NCBI GenBank assembly: GCA_032052615.1
Contig: DAMBWF010000009.1
Location: forward strand, 1-64,000
Reading direction: 5' to 3'
Origin: Pseudomonas_T sp032052615
Lineage (GTDB): Bacteria > Pseudomonadota > Gammaproteobacteria > Pseudomonadales > Pseudomonadaceae
Length of the DNA stretch: 64,000 nucleotides
The notes below the pieces were generated by a model. That model was not told the DNA's origin. It worked only from the letters and a program-made list of their open reading frames with translations, and ran no database searches. Both the position numbers and the translations under genes were made by a program. This document shows positions 32,303-40,400 of the stretch, one piece after another. Position 1 is the stretch's first letter. Each line of letters starts with the position of its first letter.

Positions 32303-32758
32303 TCAGCCCGCCCCTTCGAGACGGGTCAGCAGGCGATCCAGGCCGTTGGCGAAGGCTTGCCGGTCCCGCTCGGAATAAGCCGCCTGCCCGCCGCCGACCT
32401 GCCCCTGCTCCCGCAGGTCGGTGAACAAATTGCGCGCGGCGAGGCGTTCGCCCATGTTGCGCTCGTCGAACTCGCGGCCACGGGGGTCGAGTACCGACAC
32501 GCCCTTCTTCACCAGCCGATCGGCCAACGGCACGTCGCTGCAGATCACCAGCTCGCCGGGCACGGCGTGTTCCACCAAATAGTCATCGGCCGCGTCCGGC
32601 CCACTCGGCACCACGACCAACCTGACGCAGGCGAAAGGCGGCCGGGGCTGGCTCTGACCAGCCACCAGCGTCACCTCCAATTTCCGCTTCAGGGCGAATT
32701 TCACCACCAGTTCCTTCGCCGCCCGCGGACAGGCATCCGCATCGATCCACACGCGCAT
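32303..32758 (-). CDS. YaiI/YqxD (UPF0178) family protein
   Basis: A 151-residue PIN-like-fold protein. It starts M-R-V-W-I-D-A-D-A-C-P, with the acidic pair that would sit in a nuclease-like active site, and has S-G-P-D-A-A-D and V-I-C-S-D-V-P-L-A-D near the middle. No biochemical role is established for the family. It follows the SseB-like gene on the same strand but with a 107-base gap. Confidence 0.94.
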   Translation of the reverse strand: MRVWIDADACPRAAKELVVKFALKRKLEVTLVAGQSQPRPPFACVRLVVVPSGPDAADDYLVEHAVPGELVICSDVPLADRLVKKGVSVLDPRGREFDERNMGERLAARNLFTDLREQGQVGGGQAAYSERDRQAFANGLDRLLTRLEGAG

Positions 32759-32865
32759 CGCTTCGCTCCAGGCCCTCGGCCGACTCGTCGGCCGGATTGT
32801 ACCGGCGAAGCCGGTCGGCTCAAGCATGCGGTCTGACATGGCCGTCAGGACAGTTCATGGCGGGG

Positions 32866-33201
32866 TCAGGCGCGGTAGAACGCCTCGCAACGCTGGCGGA
32901 TCACTTGGGACAGCGCGTCTTCGGCAAGCTCCAGCAGGCGCATCTCCAGCGTGTCGGGCAGCGCGTCGGCGACCTCGGCGGCGAGACGCCGGCGCAGCGC
33001 CGCGTCGGTCCCGCTGACTGCCAGCAACAGACTTGGCGCGGCGCCAGGAACCGGTTCGCGCAAGGCGGCCAAGTAGGCTTCGGGAATCGCCAGGCGCGCG
33101 CAGGCCTCGGCGATCGCCTGCTCCAGGGCGGGCAGCCGCAAGGGCGCAACGGAGGGCTCGGTGGGGTGGACTTCGCCGGTTCGAACAGCGGATGGCGACA
33201 T
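32866..33201 (-). CDS. SseB C-terminal-domain-like protein
   Basis: A 111-residue protein. The part from about 45 to the end resembles the SseB C-terminal domain: P-G-A-A-P-S-L-L-L-A-V-S-G, A-L-P-D-T-L-E-M-R-L-L-E-L, and a terminal C-E-A-F-Y-R. The preceding A-I-A-E-A-C-A-R-L would correspond to its first helix. The full SseB N-terminal domain is missing, and a short, non-conserved lead replaces it. Function unknown. There is room for its own promoter in the preceding 106 bases. Confidence 0.65.
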   Translation of the reverse strand: MSPSAVRTGEVHPTEPSVAPLRLPALEQAIAEACARLAIPEAYLAALREPVPGAAPSLLLAVSGTDAALRRRLAAEVADALPDTLEMRLLELAEDALSQVIRQRCEAFYRA

Positions 33202-33307
33202 GGCGCAACTCCAGGAATCGGGCCGTGCAGCCTAGGCGCCAAAGGCCGCGCTGTCGCGGCGGCCGGTCACGTTTTCGCGATCGCCCGGGCGGGATCGGGA
33301 GCACCGC

Positions 33308-33850
33308 TCAGGTGCGCCAGCGCCGCACCACCTTCTGGAAGAACAGACTGTTGGGTATCTGCAGCCAGGTGCCCGCGCTGCCTTCGTCGAGGTCTTCGAG
33401 GGTGGTGTAGAACATGTTGATGGCCACCACCCGGCCGCGCACGCCCGGCTTGTCGGCGCTTTCGACCACCTCGACCCGGTCGCCCAGGCGGAACGGCCCG
33501 AGGGCGAAGATCAGCAGCGCGCAGAACAGGTTGGACAGCACGCTCCAGATGGCGAAGAACGCCACGGCGGCCACCGCGGCGAAGCCGGTCAGGGCGGTCC
33601 ACAGCACCTGGGCGGAGACGCCGAAGCGCTCCAGCACCATCATGAACGCGCTGCCCATGATCAGCCAGCGCAGGCCGCCGCGCAGGGGCAGCAACAGTTC
33701 GCCCGGCAGTTGCGGGTAGTGGGCGCCCAGACGGGTGATGCCCCGGGTGACCAAGCGTTGCAACAGCCAGGCGAGCAGGATGATCGCCAGCATCTGGGCG
33801 GCGCGAAGCAGGGGCTCGCTCCAGGCGGCGAGCAGGAATAATTCATCCAT
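33308..33850 (-). CDS. small MscS-family mechanosensitive channel
   Basis: A 180-residue membrane protein with three hydrophobic segments (about 10-30, 58-76 and 85-118), the last being the pore-lining helix. A short beta domain follows, with the MscS signature F-R-L-G-D-R-V-E-V and G-x-V-x-x-I-N-M-F-Y-T. It ends near residue 180, so it lacks the C-terminal cage of E. coli MscS. The ATG overlaps the ABC-F stop by one base (TGATG); an upstream TTG codon is not needed. Confidence 0.88.
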   Translation of the reverse strand: MDELFLLAAWSEPLLRAAQMLAIILLAWLLQRLVTRGITRLGAHYPQLPGELLLPLRGGLRWLIMGSAFMMVLERFGVSAQVLWTALTGFAAVAAVAFFAIWSVLSNLFCALLIFALGPFRLGDRVEVVESADKPGVRGRVVAINMFYTTLEDLDEGSAGTWLQIPNSLFFQKVVRRWRT

Positions 33851-35760
33851 CAATCGGCGTCCTCCAGTTGCCGTTGCAGTTCTTCGAGACGCTCCAGCGC
33901 CAGGAGCCAGCGCTCTTCCAGATCCGCCTCCCGGGCCTTCAGACTCGCCTGCTCCGCCAACCGTTCGCGTAATTCATCCTTGCGCGCCGGTTCGTAAAGG
34001 GCGCTGTCGCCCAGCCGCGCTTCAAGGGTGGCGAGGGCCGCGTGCAGCGCGCCCAACTCCGCTTCCAGCTTTTCCGACTCGCGACGGAACGGCGCCAACT
34101 GCTGGCGCTGGGCGGCGGCCGCCTGGCGCTGGGCGCGCTTGTCGGTCTTGTCCGGGTTGGCCGTCGCCTCGCCGGCCGGCGCTTGGCGGGCGCGATAATC
34201 CACCAGCCAGCGGGCGTAGTCGTCGAGGTCGCCCTCGAAAGACTGGACACGACCGTCGGCCACCAGCAGGAATTCGTCGGTGGTGCTCTTGAGCAGGTGG
34301 CGGTCGTGGGACACCACCAGGACCGCGCCGGCGAACTCCTGCAAGGCCAGGGTCAGGGCCAGGCGCATTTCCAGGTCGAGGTGGTTGGTGGGCTCGTCCA
34401 ACAGCAGCAGGTTGGGTTTCTGCCAGGCAATCAGCGCCAGGGCGAGCCGCGCTTTCTCGCCGCCCGAGAAATTCAGCACCGGCTCGTCGCAGCGCTCGCC
34501 GCGAAAATCGAAGCCACCGATGAAATCCCGCAGGGTCTGCTCGCGCTCGCCGGGGGCGATGCGTTGCATGTGCAGGAGCGGGCTGGCCTTGGGGTCGAGG
34601 GCGTCGAGCTGGTGCTGGGCGAAATAGCCGATGGCCAGGTTCTCGCCCCGGCGCAGGTCGCCACCCAAGGGAGCCAGCTCGCCGGCCAAGGTCTTGATCA
34701 GGGTGGATTTGCCGGCGCCATTGGGGCCGAGCAGGCCCAGCCGGGCACCGGGTCGCAGTTGCAACTTGACCTGATTCAACACCGCGCGCTCGCCATAGCC
34801 GAGGCGCCCTTCCGCCAGGTCGAGGAGCGGGTTGGACAGCTTGTCCGCCTCGCGGAAAGCGAACTCGAAGGGCGAGTCCACGTGGGCCGGGGCCAGTTCC
34901 TCCAGGCGCTCCAGGGCCTTGATGCGACTTTGGGCCTGGCGGGCCTTGGTGGCCTGGGCGCGGAAACGGGCGATGTACTTTTCCATGTGGGCGCGCTGGG
35001 CCTGCTGTTTCTCGTAGGCCTGTTGCTGCTGCGCCAGCCGCTCGGCGCGGGTGCGCTCGAAGGCCGAATAGCCGCCCCGGTAGAGGGTCAGCTTGCGCTG
35101 TTCCAGATGCGCCACGTGGTCCACCACCGCATCGAGGAAGTCGCGGTCGTGGGAGATCAGCAGCAGGGTGCCGGGGTAGGCCTTGAGCCAGTCCTCCAGC
35201 CAGAGGATCGCGTCGAGGTCCAGGTGGTTGGTGGGCTCGTCCAGCAACAGCAGGTCGGATGGGCACATCAGTGCCTGGGCGAGGTTCAGGCGCATCCGCC
35301 AGCCGCCCGAGAAGTCGCCCACCGGCGATTCCATCTGCGCCGGCAGGAAGCCCAGGCCGGCCAGCAGCTTGCGGGCGCGCGCGTCGGCGCTGTAGCCGTC
35401 GGCGCTGTCCAGCTCCGCGTGCAGGCGGGCGATGGCGGTACCGTCGTGGGCGGTCTCGGCGATGGCCAGCTCGGCCTGCACGCGGCGCAGGTGGGTATCG
35501 CCATCGAGCACGTAGTCCACCGCGCGTCGCTCGAGGGTATCCACCTCTTGGCGCATGTGGGCGATGCGCCAGTCCGCAGGCAGGCTGCAATCGCCGGCAT
35601 CGGGCCCGAGCTCGCCGCGCAGCAAGGCGAACAGCGTGGATTTCCCGGCGCCGTTGGCGCCGACCAGACCGACCTTCTGGCCGGCGTGCAGCGTCAGCTC
35701 GGCGCCTTCTAGCAGGCGTTGCGGACCACGCTGTAGAGTGAGGTTGTTCAATCGGATCAT
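33850..35760 (-). CDS. ABC-F ATPase (YheS/Uup type)
   Basis: A 636-residue soluble protein with two ABC domains and no membrane segments. Walker A motifs are G-A-N-G-A-G-K-S-T near 34-42 and G-P-N-G-A-G-K-S-T in the second half. Each half has S-G-G signatures (F-S-G-G-W, F-S-G-G-E) and L-L-L-D-E-P-T-N-H-L-D. A linker rich in R/Q/A between the halves (about 240-310) and a C-terminal Arg/Glu-rich coiled coil are typical. ABC-F factors act on stalled or specialised translation; the length fits the YheS subgroup. MscS follows by a one-base overlap. Confidence 0.95.
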   Translation of the reverse strand: MIRLNNLTLQRGPQRLLEGAELTLHAGQKVGLVGANGAGKSTLFALLRGELGPDAGDCSLPADWRIAHMRQEVDTLERRAVDYVLDGDTHLRRVQAELAIAETAHDGTAIARLHAELDSADGYSADARARKLLAGLGFLPAQMESPVGDFSGGWRMRLNLAQALMCPSDLLLLDEPTNHLDLDAILWLEDWLKAYPGTLLLISHDRDFLDAVVDHVAHLEQRKLTLYRGGYSAFERTRAERLAQQQQAYEKQQAQRAHMEKYIARFRAQATKARQAQSRIKALERLEELAPAHVDSPFEFAFREADKLSNPLLDLAEGRLGYGERAVLNQVKLQLRPGARLGLLGPNGAGKSTLIKTLAGELAPLGGDLRRGENLAIGYFAQHQLDALDPKASPLLHMQRIAPGEREQTLRDFIGGFDFRGERCDEPVLNFSGGEKARLALALIAWQKPNLLLLDEPTNHLDLEMRLALTLALQEFAGAVLVVSHDRHLLKSTTDEFLLVADGRVQSFEGDLDDYARWLVDYRARQAPAGEATANPDKTDKRAQRQAAAAQRQQLAPFRRESEKLEAELGALHAALATLEARLGDSALYEPARKDELRERLAEQASLKAREADLEERWLLALERLEELQRQLEDAD

Positions 35761-35799
35761 AAGGCGGCGAAGTCTATCAGCTTCGCCCATTCACCTGGG

Positions 35800-36282
35800 A
35801 TGCCCATGCCCGACGACCTTTGGGGGTTCGCCCTGACGCTGTACGCCCGCCCTGGCGTGGAAGCGGCCTGCCTGCGCGCCCAGGCCCGTGGCGCGGACGT
35901 CTGCCTGTTGCTGACCGGGGCCTGGCTCGGCCGACGTGGCGTGGCCTGCCGGGCGGAGCGGGCGAGGGCGTTGAAGGCCCTCGCCGCGCCTTGGCGGGAA
36001 ACCGTCGTCCAACCCTTGCGTTCGTTGCGTGACGCCTGGCGAGACGCCCCCGAGGACGCCGATCTGGCGGCCTTGCGACAACGCCTCAAGGCTTTGGAAC
36101 TGGAGTCCGAACGGGTCCTGCTGAAACGACTGGAGGACCGTGCGCGCGCCTGGGCGGCGGAAACGATCGGATCGCCCGACCTTGGCGTCCGGGCCTGGCT
36201 GGACGCGCTCGCCGGCAACGCGGCGGAACCGGCCGCTGAGGCGCTGGAGCACATGGGCCGGGCCGCGCTGGATGGCGGTTGA
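35800..36282 (+). CDS. TIGR02444-family protein
   Basis: A 160-residue helical protein of unknown function from family TIGR02444, common in pseudomonads next to an ABC-F gene. The N-terminus has L-W-G-F-A-L-T-L-Y-A-R-P-G-V-E-A-A-C-L and C-L-L-L-T-G-A-W-L-G; the remainder is Arg/Ala/Glu-rich helix. It starts 39 bases from the divergent ABC-F start. The ATG at 35800 or the one at 35806 could be used. Confidence 0.85.
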   Translation: MPMPDDLWGFALTLYARPGVEAACLRAQARGADVCLLLTGAWLGRRGVACRAERARALKALAAPWRETVVQPLRSLRDAWRDAPEDADLAALRQRLKALELESERVLLKRLEDRARAWAAETIGSPDLGVRAWLDALAGNAAEPAAEALEHMGRAALDGG

Positions 36283-36285
36283 AGC

Positions 36286-36314
36286 GCCGCCGGCCCGGTC
36301 GGTGGGCCGGCGGC
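36286..36314. terminator. hairpin between TIGR02444 gene and algP
   Basis: A perfect 11-bp GC stem (36286-36296 with 36304-36314) and 7-base loop, 3 bases past one stop and 6 bases before the opposing algP stop. No T-run; a shared 3' structure for the convergent pair. Confidence 0.65.
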
Positions 36315-36320
36315 AGCAAC

Positions 36321-37076
36321 TCAGGAGGACGTATCCGGCTCGCGCGGAGCGGTGGGCACCGCCGCTTCGTCGACGCGCGTCGGCACGGGCGGCACGGCCT
36401 TGCGGGCGGAGGGCTTGCGAGGTTTCACGACCACCGCGGGCTTGCCGTCCGTCGCCAGGGCGGCAGGCTTGACGCGGCTACGCGCAGGCTTGGCGCCCGC
36501 CGGCTCGAGGGTCGGGGCCCCGTTCCCGGCCTGCGATTTCTTCGACACGGTCGCGGCATGCACGGCGCTCGCCAACCTGGCGGCGCCGGCCCCGGCGGGG
36601 CGACTGGAGGACGCGGGCGTCTTGCGCGCCCGGGCGACGGGCTTGTCCGCCTTGGATTCGACCTGGGCCGGAGCCTCCCGCTCGGCCAACGCGCGGCCGG
36701 CCGCCTCGTGGACTTGGCCGATGCCCTGAGCCAGTCGCAGGCTCTCCTCGGTGTCCTGCTTCAACCGGGCAATGTACTGGCGGGTCTCCACTTGGCGCTC
36801 TTGCAGGGTGTCGAGCAGATCCTCCCACTCGGCCACCGCCTGCTTGGCCTTGGCTTGGGCCTTGAGCTTGCCGGCTTCCACCGCGATTTGCAGTTTCAAG
36901 CGACGCGCCGCCAGTTTTTCCTGGGCCTTGTTACGCTGTTTCTCCAGCTTCGCGAGGACCTTTTCCGCGTCGATCAGGGCCTGGGCGCAGGCCTCCTGCA
37001 AATGGTCGAGCAAGCTCTGGGACAATTGCTGCAACAGATGCAACGGGGTATGGACGGGCTTCTTCTTGGCCGGCAT
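36321..37076 (-). CDS. algP: AlgP-type histone-like protein (repeat-poor)
   Basis: A 251-residue protein syntenic with algP (algR3). The N-terminal 120 residues are conserved helices (P-V-H-T-P-L-H-L-L-Q-Q-L at the start, then K/Q/E-rich). The C-terminal half is basic and rich in Lys-Pro, Ala and Arg, resembling eukaryotic histone H1 tails. In P. aeruginosa this region is a long run of K-P-A-A tetrapeptides; here only scattered K-P and K-P-A units occur and the DNA shows no 12-bp tandem array. DNA binding and an effect on algD transcription are described for P. aeruginosa. Confidence 0.88.
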   Translation of the reverse strand: MPAKKKPVHTPLHLLQQLSQSLLDHLQEACAQALIDAEKVLAKLEKQRNKAQEKLAARRLKLQIAVEAGKLKAQAKAKQAVAEWEDLLDTLQERQVETRQYIARLKQDTEESLRLAQGIGQVHEAAGRALAEREAPAQVESKADKPVARARKTPASSSRPAGAGAARLASAVHAATVSKKSQAGNGAPTLEPAGAKPARSRVKPAALATDGKPAVVVKPRKPSARKAVPPVPTRVDEAAVPTAPREPDTSS

Positions 37077-37197
37077 GGGAGCACTCCGAGGTGCGGACGG
37101 GATGGGGCCCATACTATCCACCCGCCCATCGGCTCGCCAGCGCCATCGAGGGGCGTCCGCGATGGCATAATCGACGCCCCCTCACCGGAGAATCGCC

Positions 37198-37842
37198 ATG
37201 GGTCGCGCCGCGCTGTCCCTGTTCCTGCTCGCCGTCCTGGCCGGCAACGCCTGGGCCAACGACTCCCGCGATCTGGCCTACAGCCTCGGGGTTCGCTTGG
37301 GGGAACGGCTACGGGAGGAGATGCCCGACCTGCCGGTGGACGCCCTGCTCGAAGGGCTGGGCCACGCCTATCGCGGCCAGCCGCTGGCCTTGCCGGCGGC
37401 GCGTATCGAACAGTTGCAGCGGGCGCACGAGGCGCGCCTGGACGAGGCAGCGCACTCGCATCTTCGGGAGATCGAGGCGGAAACCCGTTTCTTGGTAGCG
37501 GAGAAGGCCAAGCCGGGGGTGCGCGAACTGGCCGGTGGTGTCCTGGCCACGCCCCTGCGCGATGGACACGGCGCCAAGCCCAGGCCCGGTGGGGACGTGC
37601 GGGTCCGCTACAACGGACGCCTGGCGGACGGCAGCCAGTTCGATGCCAGTCAAACGCCACAGTGGTTCAGGCTCGACAGCCTCATCGCCGGCTGGCGCAC
37701 GGCGCTACTGGAAATGCCGGTGGGCGCCTCGTGGCGACTGGTGATTCCATCGGCCCAGGCTTATGGCGCCGAGGGAGCTGGCGATCTGATCCCTCCCTAC
37801 GCGCCCCTGATCTTCGAGGTCGACCTGTTAGACAGTCGCTGA
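37198..37842 (+). CDS. FKBP-type peptidyl-prolyl isomerase (periplasmic)
   Basis: A 214-residue FkpA/Mip-like protein. Signal peptide residues 1-20 (cleaved near A-W-A-N), N-terminal helical dimerisation domain with A-Y-S-L-G-V-R-L-G, and a C-terminal FKBP domain. In that domain the usual V-x-V-x-Y-x-G-x-L-x-D-G-x-x-F-D-A-S is intact, and A-Y-G is followed by I-P-P-Y-A-P-L-I-F-E-V-D-L. It catalyses prolyl isomerisation and chaperoning in the periplasm. Its 3' end overlaps the convergent algQ gene by 15 bases. Confidence 0.94.
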   Translation: MGRAALSLFLLAVLAGNAWANDSRDLAYSLGVRLGERLREEMPDLPVDALLEGLGHAYRGQPLALPAARIEQLQRAHEARLDEAAHSHLREIEAETRFLVAEKAKPGVRELAGGVLATPLRDGHGAKPRPGGDVRVRYNGRLADGSQFDASQTPQWFRLDSLIAGWRTALLEMPVGASWRLVIPSAQAYGAEGAGDLIPPYAPLIFEVDLLDSR

Positions 37843-38316
37843 GGCCGCTTCCGGCTCGAGCTCTTGCTCGCGGTGGGCGTTGTGCAGCACTTCGATCAGG
37901 CAGTCTTCCAGCTCGAAGCGCTCATGCAGGCACTGGCCCAGGCGCTTGAGTTCTTGGGTCAGACAGGTGCCCCGGGCCTTGCCCTTGTCGCACAGGTCGT
38001 TGAACGCCAGGGCTTCCTCGGTGATGGCCTGGATGCGCGGGTAGATACGATGCGCCAGCTCCAGGCCGCGCTCGTCGCCGAAGGCCAGCGCCTCGCCGAG
38101 CAATTGCTCGTAGATTTCGAAATGACCCGCCGACACGTAATCCACCAAGGACTCGCAGAACCGCAACAAGGCTTCGGGATTGTCGCCGGGTGCGACAGGC
38201 GCCTCGTTCAGCGCCTTGAAGTGACGGATCAACTGGTAGCGCTCCTGCAACCAACGATCGATCAGGAGGTGGACGCCGCCCCATCGTTCCTGGGCGTTCT
38301 GGCAACTCTCGAGCAT
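37828..38316 (-). CDS. algQ: anti-sigma factor AlgQ (Rsd family)
   Basis: A 162-residue all-helical protein that binds domain 4 of sigma-70 and shifts polymerase towards alternative sigma factors, including AlgU. Starts M-L-E-S-C-Q-N-A-Q-E-R-W-G-G and contains I-D-R-W-L-Q-E-R-Y, F-C-E-S-L-V-D-Y-V-S-A-G-H-F, and L-A-H-R-I-Y-P-R-I, all characteristic. The 235 bases upstream hold its promoter and the 3' end of dsbB. Confidence 0.95.
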   Translation of the reverse strand: MLESCQNAQERWGGVHLLIDRWLQERYQLIRHFKALNEAPVAPGDNPEALLRFCESLVDYVSAGHFEIYEQLLGEALAFGDERGLELAHRIYPRIQAITEEALAFNDLCDKGKARGTCLTQELKRLGQCLHERFELEDCLIEVLHNAHREQELEPEAASATV

Positions 38317-38551
38317 GATGGCTTCCCTTTTCTTCGCTGAGTTGTCGGCGCCTGAGCACCGCATGGCAAGGCCGGGAAAAGTCGCGAAAAGGGCGACTTC
38401 CGGCGCGAGTATGGGCCAGAGTATGCCCCTACCCGTCCAGTCATCAAGGCATGCGGGATGAAAATTTCATACGGGCGTTCGAAGAAATAAAAGCTGAACC
38501 CAAAGCCCACTGGAGGGTCCGCAAACCGCGCCGGGCGCGGCTTGCACAGGA

Positions 38552-39043
38552 TCAGCCACGGCGTAGCAGTTGGTACAGGCTGAACGCGGCCATGCCAATG
38601 AACGCCAGCAAGGCCCACTCCGGCAGGCTCATGCCGAACAGTGTCCAGGTCACCTCGACGCAGTCGGCGCTGCCATGCAGGACGAGGCTGACGATCTCCT
38701 GGAAGGGCAGCGCGTCCATCATGTATTCCAGGCTGGGCAGGCACGCCGGCAATTGGTCGGCCGGAACGCTCTGCAGCCAGATCTGCCGGCCCGCGGTGGC
38801 GCCGCCGCCCAGGGAAGCCAGCAGCATGAGGAAGGCATAGACGCGACGGCCAGTGGTGGCGGGGTTATGCAGGAAACCGATCAGCCCGACCACCCCGAAG
38901 AGGATCACGAAGATCCGTTGCAGGATGCACATCGGGCAGGGCGCCAGCCCGACCACATGCTCGAGGTACAAGGCGCCGGCCATGACGGCGGCGCTACCGA
39001 GGAAAGCCAGAAGGAACAGCAGACGGGGGCTGGCCAGGGGCAT
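38552..39043 (-). CDS. dsbB: disulfide bond formation protein DsbB
   Basis: A 163-residue inner-membrane quinone reductase that reoxidises DsbA (dsbH/dsbB1 of P. aeruginosa). The four hydrophobic helices and the first periplasmic pair C-P-M-C (near 36-39) are present. A second pair of cysteines is split: Cys near 102 (L-P-A-C-L) and a Cys near 128 (S-A-D-C). A short hairpin (CCGCG/CGCGG) at about 38527-38541 follows the stop. Confidence 0.95.
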   Translation of the reverse strand: MPLASPRLLFLLAFLGSAAVMAGALYLEHVVGLAPCPMCILQRIFVILFGVVGLIGFLHNPATTGRRVYAFLMLLASLGGGATAGRQIWLQSVPADQLPACLPSLEYMMDALPFQEIVSLVLHGSADCVEVTWTLFGMSLPEWALLAFIGMAAFSLYQLLRRG

Positions 39044-39164
39044 GGCGGCTCCGATAGGGGAAGAAAGGCGGTTACGGTAGAGGAAGGTCCGTGCGCTTTC
39101 AAGGCGCCGCCGGGCACGGGGCGAGGCGCCGGTCCGAAGAATGGCGCCGCGCGTCCGGGCCCGC

Positions 39165-40400
39165 TCACGGGTGCCGGGTCAGGGCCGCAGGCGGTTGCTG
39201 GCGGCGCTCCAGCAGATCGAACCCCTCGCGGAACAGGCGATTACTGCGCTCCACGTCGCCCCGCTCGGCCAACAGATGAGCCAGCTCGGCGCAGGCTTCC
39301 GGGTCACGCTCCAAGGCCAGGCTGGCCTCGAAGTACTCCTGCGCCTTTCCCCACAATTGGCTATGCAGGCACAGACGGCCAAGGGTCAGCAGCAGCGTCG
39401 CATCGTCCGGGTGGCGCGCCCGCCAGGCTTCGGCCGCCTGCAACCGCTTGCCCGGATCGGCTCCCTGGAGCAGGCCATACAGGCGCACGAGGCGCGCGTC
39501 GTACCCGTCCCGCAGGGCTTGCCGCACCAGGGGCTCGGCCTCATCGTCGGCGCCCAGCGCGTGCAGGCGCTCGGCATAGGCGAATAACAGCCCAGGCTCG
39601 TGGCGTTGCGCCGATGGCACGGCTTGCCATGCCTGCCGCAACTCGGCCAGGCCTGTCCCGCCGCCGCTCGCGGTCGCGAGGTACTGCGTCCAGGCCTGCC
39701 GCTCGAGGCTCTCCAGTTCGCTGCCGCTCACTACGTTCTGCTTGCGCAGGATGGGCAGCAGGCCGCGTAGCGCCGCCCAGTCGCCCCTGATCAGGTAAAG
39801 CCGATGCAGATGCCGCAGGACCTCGGGGTGGCGGGGGTGGCGCGCTTGCATGGCTTCCAGGGTGTCGCGGGCTTGTTCGGTCTCGCCACGCTCGCTTTGC
39901 AATTCGGCATGAGTCAGGGCGATGGCCAGCTCGGCCTGGGGTTGGCGATCCAGGGCACGGGCCAGCAGCCGATCGCTCTCGGCGCGGTCGCCGAGCGCCT
40001 GGGCGGCGCGGGCGGCGCCCAGGTAATAGGCCAACGGCCGGGGCTCGGCATCGGCGGCGCTCCGCAGGTTCCGGAGCGCCCGCTCCCAACGGCCTTCGGC
40101 GAGGTCCAGGAAGCCTTGTTCGGAGGCCTGTCGCAGGCGCCGCCGGCGATGCCTGCCCGACCAGGGGTTGACCCACCCGCCAGCGACGAAGAGGGCGCTG
40201 AGCACGAGGCGCACGAAATAAGCCAGCAACCCCAGCGCCGCCATCAGGGCCAGGGCGGCCCACAGGCTCGACTCGTAGCGGAAGCCGTCGTAGGCGACCA
40301 GCACGTAGCCTTTGTGACGGGCGATCGCCATGCCCAGCAGCACGACGAGGGCCAGCACCAGCAGAACCTTTGCCAGCAGGGCGGCGCGTTTCATGCTCAT
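39165..40400 (-). CDS. hemY: HemY-like TPR membrane protein
   Basis: A 411-residue protein with two N-terminal hydrophobic segments (about 6-27 and 43-64) and a TPR-like helical remainder with repeated A-A-R-A-A-Q-A-L-G-D and L-G-R-L motifs. It is the HemY of the gammaproteobacterial hemCDXY operon, thought to support later haem synthesis enzymes; it is not the protoporphyrinogen oxidase called HemY in Bacillus. The first ATG at 40400 overlaps the hemX stop (ATGA). Confidence 0.92.
   Translation of the reverse strand: MSMKRAALLAKVLLVLALVVLLGMAIARHKGYVLVAYDGFRYESSLWAALALMAALGLLAYFVRLVLSALFVAGGWVNPWSGRHRRRRLRQASEQGFLDLAEGRWERALRNLRSAADAEPRPLAYYLGAARAAQALGDRAESDRLLARALDRQPQAELAIALTHAELQSERGETEQARDTLEAMQARHPRHPEVLRHLHRLYLIRGDWAALRGLLPILRKQNVVSGSELESLERQAWTQYLATASGGGTGLAELRQAWQAVPSAQRHEPGLLFAYAERLHALGADDEAEPLVRQALRDGYDARLVRLYGLLQGADPGKRLQAAEAWRARHPDDATLLLTLGRLCLHSQLWGKAQEYFEASLALERDPEACAELAHLLAERGDVERSNRLFREGFDLLERRQQPPAALTRHP

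Noticed and set aside
36321..36700. A tandem DNA repeat in algP
   Set aside because: K-P and K-P-A units recur, but the DNA has no regular period, so no repeat is called.
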